A stretch of DNA of 64,000 nucleotides, taken from positions 496,001 to 560,000 of the forward strand of contig CAKOHE010000044.1 of the NCBI GenBank assembly GCA_934047225.1, given 5' to 3'. The first letter of the stretch is position 1; each line of letters opens with the position of its first letter. The notes under the pieces are model-generated. The model saw only the letters and a program-made list of their open reading frames with translations, made no database searches and was not told where the DNA came from. Position numbers and translations under genes: made by a program. Origin of the DNA: Ypsolopha sequella. Taxonomy: Eukaryota; Arthropoda; Insecta; Lepidoptera; Ypsolophidae. Positions 1 to 9,970 of this stretch are shown piece after piece.

Positions 1-159
1 AGTCATTCGTCCGTTATCAACTTCCGAAGATTTTGCGGAAGCTCCTGGACAGAAGAAGAATAAAACGAAAGAAGTCGAGGTCTTTCATTCTCCTTTCTGC
101 TTTCTGATCGAGCACGCTTGCACACTATAAAAACATAATAATTTTTTTATAAATTTCAG

Positions 160-499
160 GAACGCAACCCAAACATTCCTCTGCACAAGCTTTTATACTT
201 GCTCTATCCATACAACACGTTTTTGACTAAAGAGCATGTGAAGAATGTCGAAGCCGTCCTTCATAACTTGAACATTAATACTAAGCCAAAATGGGATATT
301 TCTTTCGGAGGCATCGAGGCCAAAGGAAACTCGGCGTTAGTGACGATGGATATCAACAGCCAGAAGGGTCAGTTTCCCGTGCCGGTTGGAGGTGGAAAAC
401 CTGGCAGGTTTTCTAAGAGGACAGTGAAAACGGCGTATCAAAGTGATATGTTGAATGAGCTGCTATTGAGTCACAGTGTTGCCGATTTTTGCATTGTGG
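160..499 (+). CDS. VWA8: VWA8 exon 1 of window (internal exon, before the Walker A motif)
   Basis: This is an internal exon of a VWA8 orthologue, a mitochondrial AAA+ ATPase with a C-terminal VWA domain. It opens after an acceptor ending tttcag and closes at the donor GG|GTAAGT. The reading frame is open throughout, in phase 0 at the start and phase 1 at the end. The peptide begins ERNPNIPLHKLLYLLYPY and ends FCIVG. The last glycine codon is split and completed by the next exon, which starts the P-loop. The WLYPY-like segment and the short beta-rich stretch before the P-loop match the equivalent part of vertebrate VWA8 as I remember it. Upstream exons must lie left of the window. Identity is supported mainly by the following, better conserved exons. 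Confidence 0.88.
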
Positions 500-832
500 G
501 TAAGTAGATAGATAGATTTAACATTTATTTCCCAAAAACACGACACATACATACAAAAAACAAAGTAGAACTTAAATAAAAGAAAAAAAAAAAAAATAAA
601 GTTAAAACACAAAAAGAAAGTAACTTAAATTTATCCTAGTGGTATGAGTGTCGCGGCAAAGAAAAAAAGGCTCCGACTCAGCATAATGCCGCAAACCGAA
701 ATCTGCGACGCTGTTATTGTGTCGTCACCTGCAGAGAGCCGCACGAATTCCATCGAGAGTGGACAATTATTGTTTAGTTAATGTGTAAATGTATATGTGA
801 GTATAATGGTTGTGTAATTTGTATATGAGTAA

Positions 833-972
833 GGGCCGATTTTTCAATTGCCAGATAAAATTTATTTCTAGGAATAAACTATATCTATTTCATAAAACAA
901 AAGGTGTTAGAGTGAAACCAACGTAGTTTATTCATAGGAATAAATTTTATCTGTGAATTGAAAAATCGGCCC
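833..972. mobile_element. Fold-back MITE with 3-bp TAA duplication
   Basis: The termini read GGGCCGATTTTTCAATT and its inverse and extend inward as an imperfect inverted repeat. Direct copies of TAA flank both ends (830-832 and 973-975). A 3-bp TAA/TTA duplication is typical of PIF/Harbinger-class elements, so a Harbinger-like MITE is the likeliest call. There is no coding capacity. Confidence 0.7.
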
Positions 973-1123
973 TAAGTATAACAATTTTGGCTACATATAT
1001 TAAATAAGAGAATATCCTGACTGACTGGTCTATCAATGCCCGGGCTAGCTGATTGAAACTAGGAACATAAATTTGGACTGTGGGTTTCATCAGGACAGTA
1101 GATTTAAGGGTACTTATATTTCA

Positions 1124-1365
1124 TCATATTCAATCCATCAGCCTGGTTTGTCCACTGTTGAACACAGGCCTTTCCAAGATTTCGCTAATCTTGGCGGTCC
1201 TCCTGGAAGAAATGCCCATACTCACACAACCTGGGCAGGCGGTTTGGTTGGCGCCCGCGACCCAGTTACGCCGCTGTCCGTCATTAGTCTGTTTTAGATA
1301 AGGGCCGGCAATTGAAGATGTATGTATCGCCATCAGTCGGTCCCAGGCATGGTGGGCCACCTAGT
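1124..1365 (+). repeat. SINE-like dispersed repeat, copy 1
   Basis: This interval shares the stretch about 'cagcctggtttgtccactg', then 'ggcggtcctcctggaa' and 'ccatcagtcggtcccagg', with 9,484-9,735 in the opposite orientation. A shorter fragment of the same family, ending in GATGGATGG, lies at about 1,590-1,672. Similar sequences are very common in moth and butterfly genomes. I read no protein. Class (SINE or LINE 3' end) is not determined. Confidence 0.55.
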
Positions 1366-1403
1366 AGTGCCTGTTTGAGAGCTGTCTCAAACAGGCACTA
1401 CTA
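1362..1403. repeat. Perfect 19-bp hairpin
   Basis: TAGTAGTGCCTGTTTGAGA and its exact reverse complement are separated by four bases (GCTG). It abuts the end of the SINE-like repeat. There are no obvious flanking duplications. Confidence 0.85.
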
Positions 1404-2183
1404 CTCTCTCTCTTACTCTCTCGCGAATAACTTCTGGGCGGTTCGTGAGTAAGATGGCATCCATACCTCCACTGACAGTCAAGCCCGGCATTAGCTTTCC
1501 CACCTACTACACCTATGAAGCACAGCGTCATCTATCAAATAACTTGTTTAATTACCTAGTAGTTTGTTTACCTTTTTGTATCTGACGGAGGACCGCCAAA
1601 AGTGGCGTAATATTGGGGAGGCCTATGTTCAGCAGTGGACGAATACGGGCTGATGGATGGATGGATGGATTTATTTATTACTAGCGGAATTTTCGCAGCG
1701 TTGGTCGCGTGGATCCCGTTTCTCCCGATCCCATGGGATTTCCTAAAACTTCTTCCTAGCGGATGCCTACGTCCTACAAGAGACCTATAATTCAAATTTA
1801 AAGTTCCTAGGTGTAGTCGTTTGGTCTAGTAGTTAATAGATCAGTCAGTCAGGGTATTCTAGAGTTGGAGAAGAAAACGTACTAACAAATGTTTACTAAA
1901 CATAAATCATAATGTATGAATTACGTAATACCATTGATTAAGGTATAGACCGACAACTCCCATACATCAAGGCGTAGCAAATTTTAACCCGATCTTACAA
2001 CACTAGGTGTCGCAAAGTGTTGCAAATAAGCATAATTTGTTTAATTGGCTGCAAGTAAACTCTCATGGTTACTAAGTAAACATGTACCTAGCTGTAATAG
2101 TTTTCTTCGAAAAATTAAATAGCGCTAAGTTGGCAACACTAACAGTGAATATTTCAGCGCCATCTCTTATCGAAGTGGGAATT

Positions 2184-2590
2184 ATTTTTTCAATGCATGT
2201 GCTCGTAAAGGGCCACTTTATATGCATCAAAACCGAACAGAAAGTCGATTATTTTGCCCTAGGGCTTTATTATTATTATTTTTTTTTAATTTGTTTGCAA
2301 TGGTTGGCTAACCTGCAGCCTTTCCTGTGTACCATAAATGTTATACTTTTTTTCCCACTGTTTAACGGCTCTGGATACAATCCTTTTGAGCCAATCATAA
2401 TTTAAAGTTCACAAGATTATATTTGTTTTCATTTCCTCACACTATGCATTAAAAAACGTAGTATGATACACGGGCGTAAAAGCAATAAATTACTCGGTTA
2501 CGATTAAAATACTCGCTACGCTCGTGTTTTAAATCGTCCTCGTAATTTATTCCTTTGCGCCCTTGTAGCATAAACTACTATTATGTTACG
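2184..2590 (+). repeat. 0.4-kb dispersed repeat family, copy A
   Basis: This is one of five copies in the window (others at 35.8, 40.3 and 43.2 kb, and 50.4/53.7 kb split by a Penelope insertion). Landmarks are 'gtgctcgtaaagggccac', 'gccctagggctttattatt', 'gttggctaacctgcagcc' and 'acgtagtatgatacacggg'. The last 110 bases form a long hairpin in which GGGCGTAAAAGCAATAAATT pairs with its imperfect inverse. There is no coding region. No terminal inverted repeats spanning the whole unit were found, so the class is unknown. Confidence 0.7.
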
Positions 2591-2804
2591 TTACACCGCT
2601 GTGCCACTAGCGTCACCAATCGGTCTTATTTACCATCGTGTTCGTTAGAGGATTTAGCAACGCAATCTAGATTTCGTTGGAATTTTACTTCTTTTTTGCG
2701 ACTACAAACTGATGTATGGGATTGGGAACTAGTCTATAGCTAGCTAGTCTATACGTAGTAATACTTAGTCTATGGTAATACTTAATTCCCTTTCGCTCTT
2801 CCAG

Positions 2805-3051
2805 GCCCAAAAGGCTGCGGCAAAAGCCTCGTAGTGTCCCAACTAGCCTCCCTCCTCGGCTACACGATCGAACCCATAGTCCTCTACCAGGACATGACAG
2901 CCAGGGACCTGGTCCAGCAAAGGACAACGATGGACAACGGAGATACGGTGTGGAGGAACTCATCGCTGGTTGAAGCGGCGCTGAAGGGTAGAATGGCGGT
3001 GTTGGATGGACTGCATAGGATCCATGCTAGCACGTTGGCTGTTTTACACAG
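2805..3051 (+). CDS. VWA8: VWA8 exon 2 (Walker A GPKGCGKS)
   Basis: This exon carries the nucleotide-binding P-loop of one AAA+ module, read across the splice as GPKGCGKS. The conserved stretch IEPIVLYQDMTARDLVQQRT and a tail NGDTVWRNSSLVEAAL follow. These match vertebrate VWA8 almost residue for residue as I remember it (YQDMTARDLLQQR, NGDTAWRSSPLVNAAL). VLDGLHRIHASTLAVLHR resembles the Walker B-like segment in the family. Acceptor ccag|GC, donor ACAG|GTAGGC. It enters in phase 1 and leaves in phase 2. The frame joins smoothly with both neighbours. Confidence 0.95.
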
Positions 3052-3295
3052 GTAGGCTAACCGAAACAGAATCATGAATTTCATGATATGATATTTATTT
3101 CTACAGTACATCTAAACATGAAAACTATGTTTAATGTACGATTCACAAAACCTAGAAGACCGTACAAATTGCAGCTATATTGAAAATAAGACAAACGAAA
3201 GCCCACTATGCTATCAAAGTGCCCGATTTTGATAGAATTCTAAGGATAACAAAATAGATAACAACAGCTAAGACTCACTATGATTTATGCGAGAA

Positions 3296-3345
3296 AAACT
3301 CGACGTTTCGGTCAACTTAAGAGTGACCTTCATCAGGCTTCGCGA
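3296..3345 (-). ncRNA. Hammerhead-ribozyme-like motif
   Basis: On the minus strand CTGATGA is followed by a 5-bp stem (GGTCA pairing with TGACC), then GAAAC and GTC, in the order expected for a hammerhead core. One extra A lies between CTGATGA and the stem, which departs from the consensus. Stem I is weak. Penelope-like elements are known to carry such motifs in their terminal repeats, so this is probably a terminal fragment of one. Ribozyme activity is not shown. Confidence 0.4.
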
Positions 3346-3607
3346 GTTGCTCCGGCACGTGCGACACCCTCACGAGGACTGAATATCCCCGATACCCATC
3401 ACCACCGCGCCCGCGCCCCCGCCACCGCTGCTGCCGCGGCCGCATCCGCTCGTCTCTGAGCCCGCTGCGCCCGCGCCGATGGAATTAGAATTCTAAGGAG
3501 TTTGTTTTCCAAATATCTAAAAACTGATGTACTAAATAAGTCTAAGAAAAATGTATAGGCCCATTTTTCGTCCGTAATAAGAGCGAAAACAAACGGTTCG
3601 TTTCCAG

Positions 3608-3748
3608 ACTGGTACACGACCGAGAGCTGCAGTTGCACGACGGATCACGTCTCCTACGTCACGACCGGTACGACCAACTGTTGGCCTCGGGAATGACAGA
3701 GACGGAGCTAAATGAGAGTAGAGTGCAGAGGATACATCCCGCTTTCAG
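3608..3748 (+). CDS. VWA8: VWA8 exon 3
   Basis: This short internal exon runs from acceptor tttccag to donor TTTCAG|GTAATT and begins and ends in phase 2. The peptide LVHDRELQLHDGSRLLRHDR continues to RIHPAFR. It corresponds to the vertebrate segment beginning LIHDRELSLYDGSRLL and ending IHPSFR, the sensor region that follows the Walker B of this AAA+ module. The next exon lies 4.7 kb downstream, because a BEL/Pao element has landed in the intron. Confidence 0.93.
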
Positions 3749-3863
3749 GTAATTGTAACAGCTGTGTTACCGGCCAAACTGATTTTAGGGCAAACTAGTT
3801 TTGTCTAGGCTTCTTGGTAATTTTGTTATAACAACCCAGAACCAGTTTTTAATATGACGGCTG

Positions 3864-4371
3864 TGTAGCCGCTGGCTACAGAAATGCAGAGATGATGAAA
3901 GAGGATGGATGGGTTGACACGAGAGAAGAAAAGATTGTGGGAAACAATGTGGGTGCGCTGACCTGGTTGGAATGTTTCGATGTGCCGGCTGAAATGTGCC
4001 GCGTGTCGTCTCCTCTCGTTGGGCTGATTGATGACAGGGCTGATCTTGAACAGGGATGTACAGAATGTCTTGAAGTAATACACAGCACTTATATGTTCAC
4101 AAGACACGGTGAATACGCGAGATTGTTTGTATCGGCGGCACGAATGTGTACACATGTGTCGTTCTTTAGAGAGTTCGGACGAAACAGTCCGGCCGCGCGA
4201 GCGCAGACGTGCGCCTGCGGAGGCGTCTCGAGCCGAAGAGAGTGAATGAACCGCGGGTTGGCAGCACGCGAGTCTATTGTGTCGCCAGGTGGCGCCAGCG
4301 CAGCGCCGCGATATTAGTCATGCACATGTCATGTTCGAACGTCACGCTGGTAACGTAGTGTAGCGTGAACA
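3864..4371 (-). repeat. BEL/Pao copy 1, 3' LTR
   Basis: 508-bp LTR, the downstream one relative to element sense. It reads TGTTCACGCTACACTACG at one end and CCAGCGGCTACA at the other. It matches 6,482-6,989 over its full length as far as I could read. It contains a GC-rich stretch around 4,190-4,320. Confidence 0.92.
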
Positions 4372-5117
4372 TCCTGGGGGGGCCGGGGCTGCGGCTCCTC
4401 ATGAGCTGAGTCCAACGGCAGCCTGGCTATCTTGAACACAGGTCGTCGCAGATTTCCATGAGCTGTGTCCAGATCCACAACTTGGATCACTCCATCCTTG
4501 CCAGGCATTGTGCGGAGAATTCTCCCCAACTTCCATTGGAGCGGAGGCAGGTCATCCTCTTTGATGAGGACCAGTTCACCCACTTGAGGAGGGGAAGAAG
4601 GGGAGAGCCATTTGGAGCGGGTTTGCAGGGTATGGAGGTAGGATCTGGACCAGAGAGTCCAAAAGCGCTGAGAGAGCGCTTGAATGAGTTGAAACCGTTT
4701 AAGAGCAGATATGGGTCTGTCGTCAAAAGACTGCTCAGGTAGAGCGGTGAGCGGACGACCAATAATGAAATGTCCGGCCGTGAGAGGTTCAAAGTCCGTA
4801 GAGTCGGATGAAATCGGGCAGAGGGGTCTTGAGTTGAGTATTATTTCGTGCAGAGCGCCGAACCAAGTTATGTGCTGATTCGCGAGCTTGTGAGTGATTG
4901 CATCATTGTTTGTGCCGCAGTCTGAGCGAATGAGAATTGGAGTACCGCGACGTGAGATAAAACCTAACAGGGCTCGTGCTGAGTGAAATTGAGTGTGATT
5001 GAGTGAATGTACGTCTGCTATTTCAAGTGATACGGTTGGCAACAAAATTGGTGTGTTAGTGACGTTCACTACACGTTGTGCGGAGTTACAATAATTCTCT
5101 GTTGGAGTTGAAGTCAT
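4372..5117 (-). pseudogene. BEL/Pao integrase tail, internally deleted (copy 1)
   Basis: The open frame (running on into the LTR to 4,329) encodes the end of a BEL/Pao polyprotein. RSDCGTN, an integrase catalytic-Asp context, is followed within a few residues by HKLANQHITW. ILNSRPLCP and TAGHFIIGRPLTALPEQ come next, then the basic C-terminal domain with VGELVLIKEDDLPPLQWKLG. The stretch that should carry the catalytic glutamate is missing, so the enzyme cannot work. The same deletion is present at 24,208-24,894, which shows it was inherited from a shared parent. The first ATG lies in the serine/threonine-rich lead-in MTSTPTEN. Confidence 0.85.
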
Positions 5118-5119
5118 TG

Positions 5120-5345
5120 AGTGAAAATGAACTGAGTGTGTATGTGATGAGTGTGTGTGTGATGAGTGTACTGAGTGCGCTGAGTGCTGGTTTCATTGAG
5201 TGAAAATGAGCTGAATGTGTATGTGATGAGTGAATGTGTGAGTGAAAATGAGCTGAGTGTGTATGTGCTGATTGAATGTGTGAGTGAAAATGAGCTGAGT
5301 GTGTATGTGCTGATTGAATGTGTGATGAGTGTGACTATATGTGAA
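5120..5345 (-). repeat. Tandem repeat inside BEL/Pao copy 1
   Basis: Roughly 42-bp units carry 'gagtgaaaatgagctgag' and 'tgtgtatgtgctgattgaat'. About four to five imperfect copies are present. The block lies immediately upstream (in element sense) of the integrase remnant, at the same place as the block at 23,940-24,190 in copy 2. Confidence 0.85.
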
Positions 5346-6481
5346 AATGAGTTATTAAAACTTGAGCGCTACCAACTCCAACGTGCGGATAGCTTGTAAC
5401 TTGCGCGGGCCGAAATAACAAAGGCTATGTTCAAACGGAACACGGAAAATAAACACGACAGAGAGAAAAAATATTTTTTTTTTTTTAAAAACAACCTGTA
5501 TATGAGCCGATACACCAACTTGGAACACCCTATATGTGTACCACAAACAACAAGAGCAGAGATGAGTTGAAAAAACAAATTGTTTACTATATTTGTGCTA
5601 TATATATATACCCGGGTAAAAAAAGCAGACAATAACACAAATAAACGGTCCGGAATACTATTACTGCAACGTGAGATTACCGCAACACAAAAATATCGAA
5701 AAGGGCCGATGAACTTGTTAGACAATAACACGAAAAAACTGACGGCAATATATCATAACAGTATATTTACAACAACACATCAGTCGTCGAAAATTCTATT
5801 TATAGAATAAAATACCTACCTACAAGCCTCGAACGCGTAAACAAACAAGGATTGTATTTACCTCGCAGAAATCGGATCTAAATGAGCGGACAATCCAATG
5901 ATGCAGATCAAACTTTGGTAACGTAATAATTCGTAAACGTAAACGTTCGTTACGTAATAACTTATGTATACGTGGGTTTTACGTATGTGCACGAAATAAA
6001 GCAAATACTCGCACCGAAAAAATATCTCGCAAAATCTCGTAAAATTTGGGTTTAATAAAGAAGTATAGTGGACTGTAATAAACAATTGGGCTGAATGAAT
6101 ATACTTATATTATCTGAGCTGAATAATAATAACAAACTGAGTTTATTCTGTAAAGGGGCGGGGGGGGGCCGGTTCTATACCGATAAATGGAATTTTCTAG
6201 GCGGCGGTTCTAATTACCTACCCGCAATAGGTATTCGAGACCACAAAATATTTTTTGCCGGGAAAGGGGGCAAAATATGTAACCGGGTGAAAATGGACTG
6301 TAGTAAATCGACGGAGACTGGTTCAGTAACGGTTCGAAATATGTTTTATCAAAATGTGAAAATGGACTGTAGTAAATCGAGGGGGCTGGGGGGGGCGGGG
6401 TTTGACGGTTTCGAAGTGACCAAAAAATTGGTCACTACCGGCTCGAAGGTCCAAAAATGGATCCGGCCGAAGGACCAAAAA

Positions 6482-6989
6482 TGTAGCCGCTGGCTACAGA
6501 AATGCAGAGATGATGAAAGAGGATGGATGGGTTGACACGAGAGAAGAAAAGATTGTGGGAAACAATGTGGGTGCGCTGACCTGGTTGGAATGTTTCGATG
6601 TGCCGGCTGAAATGTGCCGCGTGTCGTCTCCTCTCGTTGGGCTGATTGATGACAGGGCTGATCTTGAACAGGGATGTACAGAATGTCTTGAAGTAATACA
6701 CAGCACTTATATGTTCACAAGACACGGTGAATACGCGAGATTGTTTGTATCGGCGGCACGAATGTGTACACATGTGTCGTTCTTTAGAGAGTTCGGACGA
6801 AACAGTCCGGCCGCGCGAGCGCAGACGTGCGCCTGCGGAGGCGTCTCGAGCCGAAGAGAGTGAATGAACCGCGGGTTGGCAGCACGCGAGTCTATTGTGT
6901 CGCCAGGTGGCGCCAGCGCAGCGCCGCGATATTAGTCATGCACATGTCATGTTCGAACGTCACGCTGGTAACGTAGTGTAGCGTGAACA
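6482..6989 (-). repeat. BEL/Pao copy 1, 5' LTR
   Basis: 508-bp LTR, upstream relative to element sense and paired with 3,864-4,371. It is followed on the minus strand by the primer-binding-like site. The outer end is bordered by the target duplication GGCTG. Confidence 0.92.
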
Positions 6990-7319
6990 GGCTGTTTTAA
7001 ATTTTGTATGAAGTTTATTTTGATATAAGTTGTCTAAAACCTGATATTTAACTTATATGAAATGATATTTAGATCATAATTTAGGCCTACCTTTGCGTTT
7101 TTTTTTTTTTTGGATGCAGGAAAATGCAATTAATCTTGTGTCGAATGGCCTAAATATTAAGATCAAAAAGTGAAATATGACATATAGTTTTTTCAAAATT
7201 TTATTTTTACAATTTCAGTCTAAAATTAATTTGAAAAGCGACATGCCATTTTCACAGAAATTAATGAATTTGGCTATATCAACCAAAGTTACCTGACATT
7301 ATGTGGCAGGCAAATGGTA

Positions 7320-7656
7320 AAATTCCGCCGTTTACAAACGGCGTCTTCAGTTTCTAAACGCTCGCTGTTTTGCAATTTGCCGTTTGATAAATTGAAAACT
7401 GCCCGCCGTTTGTAAAATGACTTCGTCGTTTTCTAAAAAGTTGAAATTGAAAGTTAATATGTAAGTACATGTAAGTAAATATTGGGAGCCGAGCGAAGCG
7501 GAGCGGAGCGAGGAGTCCCTCAATACCTCTAACAGAATTACTATATGCCGAGGCAAATTATAAAATGCCGCATTCTACTATTTGAAGAAGATTCGTCAAA
7601 CAGCAAAACAGCGAGCGTTTAGAAACTGACGACGCCGTTTGTAAACGGCGGAATTT
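7320..7656. mobile_element. Fold-back MITE with perfect 26-bp termini
   Basis: The first 26 bases, starting AAATTCCGCCGTTTACAA, are exactly inverted at the other end. The inner arms continue through 'tctaaacgctcgctgttttg', whose inverse lies near 7,610. The centre contains a run of GAGCGAAGCGGAGCGGAGCG. There is no coding capacity. Confidence 0.8.
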
Positions 7657-7793
7657 CACTATTTTCTGCTCTCTGAGTTCACAAGAGCAGCCTTGTTTGT
7701 TATTTGTAGATAAAATTGTTACTTGATTGTCGTTTTGAGTGAAATTCTAAATACTTATATTTTTCATTGTACTGTTATTTATATGTATAATAC

Positions 7794-7934
7794 AGCCAGT
7801 TGCAGAAAGGGTTTTTAAGTTTAATGAACCTTAAAAATGTTGATGCCATCCCTAACATTGTTCTTGACAAAGAAAGTGACAGCATTCATTTTGAAGTTTC
7901 ATTAAACTTAAAGACCCTTTCTGCAACTGGCTGT
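7794..7934. mobile_element. Fold-back MITE, 'cagccagttgcagaaagg' termini
   Basis: ACAGCCAGTTGCAGAAAGGG and its inverse CCCTTTCTGCAACTGGCTGT bound the unit. A second inner pair 'aagtttaatgaacctt'/'aagtttcattaaactt' lies inside. The flanking duplication is too degraded to call. Confidence 0.75.
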
Positions 7935-7974
7935 TAGCTGTTAAAATAGTGTAATGTAGTAAACAAAGTTAATG

Positions 7975-8348
7975 TAGGGTTCGGGCGGCTGATTGGATTT
8001 TACCTTGTATAATATATATTTTACCTATCATTATAATCGTAAATATATTGCTACATAAATTAAATAAACCTTTAATTTAGTTCATGTACATTTATTATTT
8101 TATTACATATATTTTCTTTTTTTAGATTAAATTTGACGTGTAAAAAGTGTACAACCCGGTCACATTATCTCGAGACCTGGCGTCGATGACGTCACGTCGC
8201 GTCGGCGCTCAGATACAGAGCGCGGGGAGGTGAAAGGAGAACGGGGGCGGATGGTTCGCATTCCAGCGAGGTCTCGAGATAATGTGACCGGGATGTATAT
8301 ATCTATACCTGCTTTGCAAAATAAACTATTTGAATTTGAATTTGAACA
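7975..8348 (+). repeat. LINE-3'-end-like repeat with TTTGAA tail, interrupted by a MITE
   Basis: The unit runs from 'gggttcgggcggctgattgg' to the tail 'ctatttgaatttgaattt'. The same sequence occurs at 41,428-41,632 without the interruption, and its 3' part at about 38,491-38,603. A short hexamer tail of this kind is typical of the 3' end of non-LTR elements. No coding part is retained. Confidence 0.6.
8153..8293. mobile_element. GC-rich MITE nested in the LINE-like repeat
   Basis: The termini CCCGGTCACATTATCTCGAG and its inverse are perfect over about 22 bp. The uninterrupted repeat at 41.5 kb shows the pre-insertion state. The interior is GC-rich and non-coding. Confidence 0.75.
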
Positions 8349-8427
8349 AATAAAAAAATTAAATTAAATAAAATTGCCTGCGGTATGCTGACATAGTTAT
8401 CGTGACGATATGCGTGTTACTGAACAG

Positions 8428-8566
8428 GATCGTGGCACTGGCTGAGCCGCCGACGTTCGGAGGTCGCGGGCAGCAGTGGCTGTCTCCAGAGATACTGAGT
8501 CTCTTCATCTTCCACGAGATGAGGAACCTCAGCAAGACTGAGGAAATCTTCATCATTAATACTTTG
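8428..8566 (+). CDS. VWA8: VWA8 exon 4
   Basis: The exon starts after acceptor 'ttactgaacag' and ends at the donor TTG|GTAAGA. The peptide IVALAEPPTF begins the ALAEPP motif, followed by QQWLSPEILSLFIFHEMRNL and SKTEEIFIINTL. Vertebrate VWA8 has IIALAEPP, QWLGPEFL and KSEEI at the same places. The exon enters in phase 2 and leaves in phase 0. It closes the sensor/lid part of the AAA+ module begun in exon 2. Confidence 0.92.
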
Positions 8567-8601
8567 GTAAGACGACTTGTTTTAGATCTGAATTATTAAA
8601 T

Positions 8602-8767
8602 ATTGGTGTCAATTCGGTGTAGCACCTCTTAACTTATTTGACAGGACTAAACTTAATTTAAGCGTTCTGTTCTAGTCTTTTCGATAAAGAAAGAAAGAGA
8701 CAGGACGCTCAAAAAAAGGTTAGTCTTGTCAAATAAGTTAAGTCGTGTTACGCCGAATCGATACAAT
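8602..8767. mobile_element. Fold-back MITE
   Basis: 'aattcggtgtagcacctctt' plus 'aacttatttgacaggacta' are inverted at 8,720-8,767 with a few changes. The centre contains a GAAAGAAAGAGA run. Non-coding. Confidence 0.7.
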
Positions 8768-8917
8768 TATGAGCAAAAAAAAAAAAAGTATAAATAAATA
8801 ATAAGAGTGTCCGTTTGACAACAACGGCCTAAGAATGAGACATGCGCTGAAAATGTTAAATTGTATCGGTGAAAGAGTTGGCATGTAGTCAACAACAACT
8901 AACCGTTTTTTCAAAAT

Positions 8918-9215
8918 ATAATTTATACTTGCGATTGTCGGCACTTGGTGAAACTTGAAAAGCATCTTTAATAAAACTCACTTGTACACTATTTCACAAA
9001 TTTAATTAATAGTAATACACCCAACCGGTTTCGAATAATTAATTCATTTTCAAGGGGTTTTATTAAAAATAATATTGGTTTTTACAGCACGTAGTTGCAG
9101 TAGTTCGAAAATAAATAAAACCCCTTGAAAATTAATTAATTATTCGAAACCGGTTGGGTGTATTACTATTAATTAAATTTGTGAAATAGTGTACAAGTGA
9201 GTTTTATTAAAGATG
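8918..9215. mobile_element. Penelope-derived insertion: two 3' ends head to head, 13-bp TSD
   Basis: Direct copies of GTTTTTTCAAAAT lie at 8,905-8,917 and 9,216-9,228. Between them are two inverted arms of about 130-140 bp ('cacttgtacactatttcac' on the left, its inverse on the right) around a 45-bp unique centre. The left arm has an extra outer tail containing 'ggcacttggtgaaacttg' that the right arm lacks. Both arms contain CGAAACCGGTT in a degenerate hammerhead-like layout. The architecture matches those at 29,390 and 50,531. Confidence 0.75.
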
Positions 9216-9483
9216 GTTTTTTCAAAATCTTTTTTGGAACGAATTTCCTTATCGCTTGATACACAGCGAATTGGCGAATGAGATTTAGGCCGTAAAAGTG
9301 CAAGACTGACCGCCACGACACTTGCAAATATGTATGTGTGTTTACAAGCATATTGTATTACTGCAGTATAGACGTTAGGTGGTAGAGCTAATGCCGGGCT
9401 CGACTGTGGAGATACCACCATCTTACTTGGAGACCCCCTCGAAGTTATTCGGGGGAGAGTAAGAGGACAGATCACAGGCAAAA

Positions 9484-9735
9484 AACCAGGATGCCCACCA
9501 TACCTGGGACCGATGGATGGCGGTATTTGCATCCCTAATAGCCGGGCCTTATATGGAACAGACTGGTGACGGGCAGCAGCGTCATTGGTGCGAGGGTTCC
9601 GGCACCGCGCTCACCAACCCGCCTGCCCAGCGTGTGTGAGTATGGGCAATTCTTCCAGGATGACCGCCGGGAGTGGCAAAGTCCTGGAAAGGCTTATGTC
9701 CAGTAGTGGACAAACTAGGCTGATGGATGGAAGTA
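9484..9735 (-). repeat. SINE-like dispersed repeat, copy 2
   Basis: Inverse of the family at 1,124-1,365, sharing 'gacaaactaggctgatgg' and 'cctgggaccgatggatgg'. Just upstream, 9,382-9,430 ('atgccgggctcgactgtgga') is a separate short repeat seen again at 14,470-14,510. Confidence 0.55.
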
Positions 9736-9970
9736 TAGACGTGCGGCATGCGCGTCAGTAGCGAAAGGAACTCCGTTCGAACCGGATGTCCCACGACACC
9801 TCTCGTATTTTTATTTCAGCTTAAGAGAGTCTGAAATTTATTTATCTTAGAGCATTTGTTTCCAATTTATTGTAATGCACTTTAATAGTATTTAGTATTT
9901 CCCAAGCGACGGATTTCGCTATAAATAATAAAATACTATATTTTTCATTTTATTACTGTTTATTTTCCAG

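Larger units (their letters stand above)
500..2804 (+). other. VWA8 intron 1, filled with repeats
   Basis: No gene is visible on either strand. The intron holds a TAA-flanked MITE, two SINE-like fragments, a perfect 19-bp hairpin and a copy of a 0.4-kb repeat family, listed separately. A short GATGGATGGATGG microsatellite lies at about 1,650-1,670. Confidence 0.6.
3864..6989 (-). mobile_element. Internally deleted BEL/Pao LTR retrotransposon, copy 1
   Basis: The element is flanked by the direct duplication GGCTG (3,859-3,863 and 6,990-6,994). Both LTRs are 508 bp and look identical, running TGTTCACGC...GGCTACA on the minus strand. Only about 2.1 kb lies between them. That interior holds a non-coding leader, a GAGTG-rich tandem repeat and a broken integrase tail. 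Gag, protease, reverse transcriptase and RNase H are absent. A primer-binding-like site TGGTCCTTCGGCCGGAT lies four bases inside the 5' LTR and resembles the 3' end of tRNA-Tyr with one base missing. It sits antisense in VWA8 intron 3. Identical LTRs imply recent insertion. Confidence 0.92.

Noticed and set aside
2..79. Possible exon just upstream of VWA8 exon 1 (open frame with a GAG|GTCTTT donor in phase 0)
   Set aside because: The peptide does not resemble the part of VWA8 expected there, the donor is weak, and the implied intron would be only 80 bp.
3826..4245. Open frames of 109 and 117 codons, also present at 6,435-6,863
   Set aside because: They lie within the LTRs of BEL/Pao copy 1 and appear twice only because the LTRs are duplicated. 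No known domain.
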